Origin: Solibacillus ferritrahens
Lineage (GTDB): Bacteria > Bacillota > Bacilli > Bacillales_A > Planococcaceae
Assembly (NCBI RefSeq): GCF_037027585.1
Contig: NZ_JAXCLE010000011.1
Coordinates: forward strand, 62,001 to 126,000
Length of the DNA stretch: 64,000 bases
Direction of reading: 5' to 3'
Shown here: positions 59,971 to 64,000 of the stretch, in pieces
Layout of the letters: each line of letters opens with the position of its first letter
How positions within the stretch are numbered: position 1 is the first letter of the stretch
Position numbers and translations under genes: made by a program
The notes under the pieces: model-generated
The model's input: only the letters and a program-made list of their open reading frames with translations
Database searches by the model: none
What the model was told of the DNA's origin: nothing

Positions 59971-61458
59971 ATGACAAACGAACGTTTAACAACAATTACT
60001 GGTGCTCCAGTAGTATCAAACGATGATTCACAAACAGCTGGTCGTCGTGGTCCAATTTTATTACAAGATGTATTTCTAATTGAGAAATTAGCAAACTTTA
60101 ACCGTGAAGTAATTCCTGAGCGTCGTATGCACGCAAAAGGTTCTGGTGCATTCGGTACATTCACTGTAACTCATGACATCACAAAATATACAAAAGCAAA
60201 AATTTTCTCTGAAGTTGGTAAGAAAACAGAAATGTTCGCACGATTCTCAACTGTAGCAGGTGAGCGTGGTGCGGCTGATGCTGAACGTGATATTCGCGGT
60301 TTTGCATTAAAATTCTACACTGAAGAAGGTAACTGGGATATGGTTGGTAACAACACACCTGTATTCTTCTTCCGTGATCCTTTACACTTCCCAGACTTAA
60401 ACCACGTTGTTAAGCGTGATCCAAAAACAAACATGCACAACGGTAACTCAAACTGGGATTTCTGGACTTCATTACCAGAAGCATTACACCAAGTAACAAT
60501 CGTAATGTCTGACCGTGGTATTCCAAACGGTTACCGCAAAATGCACGGATTCGGTTCTCATACTTACTCAATGATTAACGAAGGTGGCGAACGCGTATAC
60601 GTGAAATTCCACTTCCGTTCTCAACAAGGTATCGAAAACTTAACAGGTGCAGAAGCTGCTGAAATTATCGGTAAAGACCGCGAATCTTCACAGCGTGACC
60701 TATTCGAGTCAATCGAAAAAGGCGATTTCCCGAAATGGAAAATGTACATCCAAGTGATGACAGAAGAGCAAGCACGCAATTCTAAGGACAACCCATTCGA
60801 CTTAACAAAAGTTTGGTACAAATCTGAGTACCCACTAATAGAAGTTGGGGAATTCGAATTAAACCGTAACCCGGAAAACTACTTTGCTGATGTTGAGCAG
60901 GCTGCATTCGCTCCATCAAACGTAGTACCTGGTATTTCATTCTCACCAGACCGCATGTTACAAGCTCGTTTATTCGCATACCAAGATGCAACTCGTTACC
61001 GTTTAGGCGTTAACCACCACCAAATTCCAGTAAACACACCAAAATGCCCATTCATGGTTTACCACCGCGATGGCGTAGGTCGTGCTGATGGAAACCGTGG
61101 TGCAGCTATTACTTACTATCCAAATAGCTACGGTGCATTACAAGGTCAATCACAATACAAAGATCCTGCATTAGCTCTTGATGGTCCAGCTGATATCTAC
61201 GACTTCCGTGAAGATGACAACAACTACTTCGAGCAACCAGGTAAGTTATTCCGTCTTCAAACGCCGGAACAACAACAACGTCTATTCGAAACAACTGCTG
61301 CTGAAATGAACGGTGTTGAAGAATTCATCAAACGCCGCCACATTTTACACTGCTACTTAGCTGATCCAGCTTATGGTGAAGGTGTAGCGAAGGCAATGGG
61401 TCTTTCATTAGATGGTATGGACCTGTCAAATCCATACGTTATGCATTCGCATAGTTAA
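59971..61458 (+). CDS. katA: Monofunctional heme catalase
   Basis: 495 residues, small-subunit clade. It turns hydrogen peroxide into water and oxygen. The catalytic His is in PERRMHAKGSGAFG, the distal Asn in NNTPVFFFRDPL, and the proximal heme-ligand Tyr in RLFAYQDATRYRLG. Codon use is strongly biased (GGT, CGT, AAC), more than its neighbours, as expected of a highly expressed gene. ATG 59971 follows AGGGGGA. Confidence 0.97.
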   Translation: MTNERLTTITGAPVVSNDDSQTAGRRGPILLQDVFLIEKLANFNREVIPERRMHAKGSGAFGTFTVTHDITKYTKAKIFSEVGKKTEMFARFSTVAGERGAADAERDIRGFALKFYTEEGNWDMVGNNTPVFFFRDPLHFPDLNHVVKRDPKTNMHNGNSNWDFWTSLPEALHQVTIVMSDRGIPNGYRKMHGFGSHTYSMINEGGERVYVKFHFRSQQGIENLTGAEAAEIIGKDRESSQRDLFESIEKGDFPKWKMYIQVMTEEQARNSKDNPFDLTKVWYKSEYPLIEVGEFELNRNPENYFADVEQAAFAPSNVVPGISFSPDRMLQARLFAYQDATRYRLGVNHHQIPVNTPKCPFMVYHRDGVGRADGNRGAAITYYPNSYGALQGQSQYKDPALALDGPADIYDFREDDNNYFEQPGKLFRLQTPEQQQRLFETTAAEMNGVEEFIKRRHILHCYLADPAYGEGVAKAMGLSLDGMDLSNPYVMHSHS

Positions 61459-61567
61459 TTATGAATTTAGCTTCTTGCTCAGAGTCCTAAATTCAAAAGC
61501 TTTTCATTGATTTAGTTTTACTAGATTACGAAAGCGTTATTGATATCCAAACTATAATCGCTTACGG

Positions 61568-61603
61568 CCGCAAGTATCTTATTCAGATACTTGCGGTTTT
61601 TTT
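61568..61603 (+). terminator. Terminator of katA
   Basis: CCGCAAGTATC (61568-61578) pairs perfectly with GATACTTGCGG (61586-61596), followed by seven T. Confidence 0.95.
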
Positions 61604-61612
61604 GAGCTGCTT

Positions 61613-61792
61613 TTAGTTATTAGAAGATTTTTTGATTTTTTAGAAGCTTTGAGGGTGATTTTAGCACTTTCGACGGGGATATTAGCACCTTAAACATTCA
61701 TTTTAGAAGACTTGAATGATATATTAGAAAGTCACAATTTTATTAGCACTTCTTTCATTTTATTAGAACATTCAGGTCACATTTTAGAACAT
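61613..61792 (+). repeat. Periodic 20-21-bp repeat array C (TTAGAA/TTAGCA type)
   Basis: Nine TTAGAA or TTAGCA motifs start at 61620, 61640, 61661, 61682, 61703, 61724, 61743, 61763 and 61784; spacings 20, 21, 21, 21, 21, 19, 20, 21 bp. The spacers are not conserved except a tendency to GATW before and CTT after the motif. It fills the gap between the convergent katA and AEC transporter genes. Confidence 0.85.
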
Positions 61793-61812
61793 CCATCCCC
61801 CACACAACCCAT

Positions 61813-61846
61813 AAAAAAAACCATGAAAAGAAATCTCTCTTCATGG
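61813..61846 (-). terminator. Terminator of the AEC transporter gene
   Basis: CCATGAA pairs with TTCATGG (61821-61846) on the minus strand, followed by eight U. Confidence 0.88.
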
Positions 61847-61852
61847 ACAATT

Positions 61853-62782
61853 TTATACAAATAAAATAGTTGATATATAAATAACAATGGTTACCGTTAA
61901 ACAGCTAATAATGGTTGAAAATAAGACTGTCTGCGCAGCTGTTGCCGACTCAATATCATATTCAAGCGCTAAGCTGGAACTGTTCCGGGATGTCGGAAAC
62001 GCACTGGCGATAAAGAGCGACTGTGCAACAACACCGTCTAAGCCTAATGCGAAAATAATGAGTAATGCTACGGCTGGGCCGATGACTAACCTTGTGAAGC
62101 AGCTGACAAAAATTGTTTTATTGAACATTGTACGCATTTCAATCGTTGAAAGCTGTGCTCCTAACGTAATAAGGGCCACTGCTACAAAGCCATCTGCAAT
62201 ATGTTCGAGCGGTATGCTGAACGTCTCTGGGATGGGTACACTAAAATAATTCAATGCAGCACCTAGTATAAGTGCGTGCACTATGGGCATTTTCAAAAAG
62301 TCCCGTACAATTGCCAATCCTGACTTTGTAGAAGAAATTAGATTATACAGTCCGTAAGTATACGTCGTCATATTTTGAAAAATTACGAGAATGACTTGTA
62401 TCGCTACTCCGATTGGCTGTGTCGCAAAAATCATCTGAGCGACTGGAATTCCGTAGTTACCTGAGTTAATAAGAACCACACTATTTTTGAAAACAGCAGA
62501 CTCTTTTTTATCGAGCTTTAATAGCCTTGCCAGTAGCTGACTAAGCAGCATTTGAGAGCCAATAAATAAAATAATGAAAATCGTAATTTGCCCGAGAACA
62601 CTCATTTCAATAGAAGTTTCATATATATTGATAAAAACGGCCGCGGGCATGAAGCAGTATGTAATAAGGTGTGATAATGCTTTTAAATTAAATTGAAACT
62701 TGCGCTGTAATATAGCGCCGATGATAAGCAATACTAAAATAGGTGCGACAATCTTGAAAAAAATCATCGATAAATAGACCAT
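61853..62782 (-). CDS. AEC-family (auxin efflux carrier-like) transporter
   Basis: 309 residues with ten predicted helices. The family's conserved LINSGNYGIPVAQMIF and the second-half ALITLGAQL are clear. Bacterial AEC proteins move malate, malonate or other organic acids; the substrate here is unknown. ATG 62782 follows AAGGAG. It is a single gene. Confidence 0.88.
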   Translation of the reverse strand: MVYLSMIFFKIVAPILVLLIIGAILQRKFQFNLKALSHLITYCFMPAAVFINIYETSIEMSVLGQITIFIILFIGSQMLLSQLLARLLKLDKKESAVFKNSVVLINSGNYGIPVAQMIFATQPIGVAIQVILVIFQNMTTYTYGLYNLISSTKSGLAIVRDFLKMPIVHALILGAALNYFSVPIPETFSIPLEHIADGFVAVALITLGAQLSTIEMRTMFNKTIFVSCFTRLVIGPAVALLIIFALGLDGVVAQSLFIASAFPTSRNSSSLALEYDIESATAAQTVLFSTIISCLTVTIVIYISTILFV

Positions 62783-62864
62783 GAGAGCACTCCTTCTGTG
62801 TCTAGTTACTTTAGTATTTTATTATAGCTCATTTTTATGAGGATAGGTTAAAGGGCTATTAAAA

Positions 62865-62902
62865 TCCAATTAAAAACGTCCCTAATTTAAATTAGAGACG
62901 TT
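62865..62902. terminator. Terminator after the SLH protein gene
   Basis: A 15-bp inverted repeat with no spacer (62873-62887 with 62888-62902, core ACGTC and TAATTT) has A and T runs outside. It ends the leftward SLH gene. Confidence 0.88.
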
Positions 62903-62908
62903 TCCTTT

Positions 62909-64000
62909 TTATAAGTAATCAATTGCGCTTAATGCTTTATAAAATAGCTCAGCAAATTCACCACGTGATAGTGTTTGTGTTGGATTGAATGCACCCGTTC
63001 CATCCACTACACCGAATTGCTCTAAAATAGAGATGCTTTGACGTGCTTCAAATGATAGGTTTGCTATATCACGATAATTTGATGTTAAATCATTATACCC
63101 CTTTGATAAATCTTGATTTAAATAGCGGTATATGTTTGCAATAATAATGGCAGCTTCCTGCTTTGTAATAGGGGCAGTTGGGTTAAAGCGTGAAGATGTA
63201 GCTCCACTCATAATTCCCGCCTCTAATAATCCTTGTGCGAGCTGTGATTGCTTTGTATTTTCTAAGTCTAGATATTCTGATTTTGAGTTGCCTGATAAAT
63301 CAAGTGCCGAAGCAATCATTGTCATAGCATCCAGCTTGTTTACTTGTTTATAGCTTTCAACAAGACGGTTTGTCGTATTGAATGTAATACCGCGCTTGGC
63401 CAATTCACGAATTGCATTACCTTGTGCGGTGTTTTGAATATCTGTATATCGAATATCGCTTGTAGTCGACTTAAAAGTACCACCCGATGTTGTACGAATG
63501 ATGAAATTCGAACCATCTACTTTAAATGAGGCAGGAGACGTACCAGTTGCTGTAACACGTTCAATTATTTGAGAAGCGTTCGCCTTTAATGTGCTTATCG
63601 GAACACGAATTTCCACATAGCTTGAGAAGGTTTTTGCATGATTACCTTCTGTAAATTGAATGTTTAACTGATTATTAGTAATATTTAAAGCTACTCCTAT
63701 TGCAGCAGTAGATGCTTGAATTTCTGATGTCGGAATAATAATTTCAACATCGCCAGCTTTTAGGCGCATATTACGATCGGCTATATTTTTCACTTGTGTT
63801 GACGTAATTTGCGTTGTATAGCGACCATTTTGATACGTCATTGTTTCATATTGTGTCCAATTCGCTGTTTTAGGAACTTTTGTTGCCATGGAACTTGGTG
63901 TTCGGATAGAATCATCTGGAATGTAGAGTGGGTCATATGTTGGTTTTTCGACCACAATCGCACCTGGTTTTACTGCATGGACATAATCTGGATAATATGT
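62909..64000 (-). CDS. S-layer homology (SLH) domain surface protein, C-terminal part (partial)
   Basis: The frame is open to the right edge, so the N-terminus is outside the window; the GTG at 63955 is internal. About 364 residues are visible. The C-terminal third has SLH modules (GIMSGATSSRFNPTAPITKQ and VDGTGAFNPTQTLSRGEFAEL), which bind secondary cell wall polymers. The upstream part is Thr/Ser-rich with two similar beta-rich segments (IIIPTSEIQAST, IRVPISTLKANA). It is probably an exported cell wall protein or enzyme. Confidence 0.88.
   Translation of the reverse strand, partial: TYYPDYVHAVKPGAIVVEKPTYDPLYIPDDSIRTPSSMATKVPKTANWTQYETMTYQNGRYTTQITSTQVKNIADRNMRLKAGDVEIIIPTSEIQASTAAIGVALNITNNQLNIQFTEGNHAKTFSSYVEIRVPISTLKANASQIIERVTATGTSPASFKVDGSNFIIRTTSGGTFKSTTSDIRYTDIQNTAQGNAIRELAKRGITFNTTNRLVESYKQVNKLDAMTMIASALDLSGNSKSEYLDLENTKQSQLAQGLLEAGIMSGATSSRFNPTAPITKQEAAIIIANIYRYLNQDLSKGYNDLTSNYRDIANLSFEARQSISILEQFGVVDGTGAFNPTQTLSRGEFAELFYKALSAIDYL

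Noticed and set aside
61613..61792. CRISPR array
   Set aside because: The regularly spaced motif is only 6-8 bp and degenerate, the period is 20-21 bp, and there are no cas genes in the window.

Overview
The window looks like chromosomal DNA of a low-GC Gram-positive of the Bacillales, most likely a Planococcaceae genus such as Solibacillus or Lysinibacillus. The reasons are the strong AGGAGG-type ribosome binding sites, frequent TTG/GTG starts, Bacillus-style riboswitches, Fur/PerR/CcpA-like sites, lipoprotein signal peptides, and an S-layer-homology protein at the right edge. The genus is an inference. I see no rRNA, tRNA, IS element, prophage or CRISPR array.

Layout. 1-4.6 kb: the N-terminal part of a MalT-like STAND ATPase regulator, two small proteins (one a very acidic 35-residue peptide with its own promoter and terminator), then a leftward operon of flavin reductase, enolase-superfamily enzyme and GNAT acyltransferase. 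5.3-13.6 kb: several transporters (OFA-type, YbfB-type, Bmr/NorA-type beside a MerR regulator), ornithine aminotransferase and YpsA. 13.6-15.6 kb: a Fur-box promoter making a short terminated transcript just ahead of fumC, a candidate iron-responsive small RNA or attenuated leader. 15.7-28 kb: a type IV pilus locus. A leftward operon encodes a VanW/G5 protein, PilB, PilT, PilC, the major pilin, PilM, PilN, PilO and the prepilin peptidase; a divergent operon encodes two minor prepilins and a large PilX-like protein lacking Glu5, suggesting a pilus-tip complex.

28-36.7 kb: xpt-pbuX under a guanine-class riboswitch, lysP under a lysine riboswitch, a CynX-type MFS protein, an Mrr-like membrane nuclease, bacterial nitric oxide synthase, and a degraded zinc-dehydrogenase pseudogene. 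36.7-42.5 kb: a tripartite tricarboxylate transporter (TctCBA) with a CitA/DcuS-type two-component system and a cre site. 42.7-44.2 kb: RtcB RNA ligase coupled to a small membrane protein. 44.5-50.6 kb: a sulfur-compound operon like Bacillus ytmI-tcy-ytmO-ytnIJ, led by a LysR protein reduced to its DNA-binding domain. 50.7-57.7 kb: hutUIG with a YjiH membrane protein, and a divergent AraC regulator whose receiver domain lacks the phosphoacceptor Asp; hutH is absent here. 57.8-64 kb: SLC13 transporter, catalase, AEC transporter, and an SLH protein cut by the window edge.

The most unusual signal is a set of four intergenic arrays (31.3, 44.3, 50.6 and 61.6 kb) of short degenerate motifs (TTAGAA/TTAGCA, or TAGACACT) repeated every 20-21 bp, about two turns of the helix. 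Two of them flank the sulfur operon and share a near-identical 23-bp stretch. They are not coding, not CRISPR, and are not explained by terminators or promoters.
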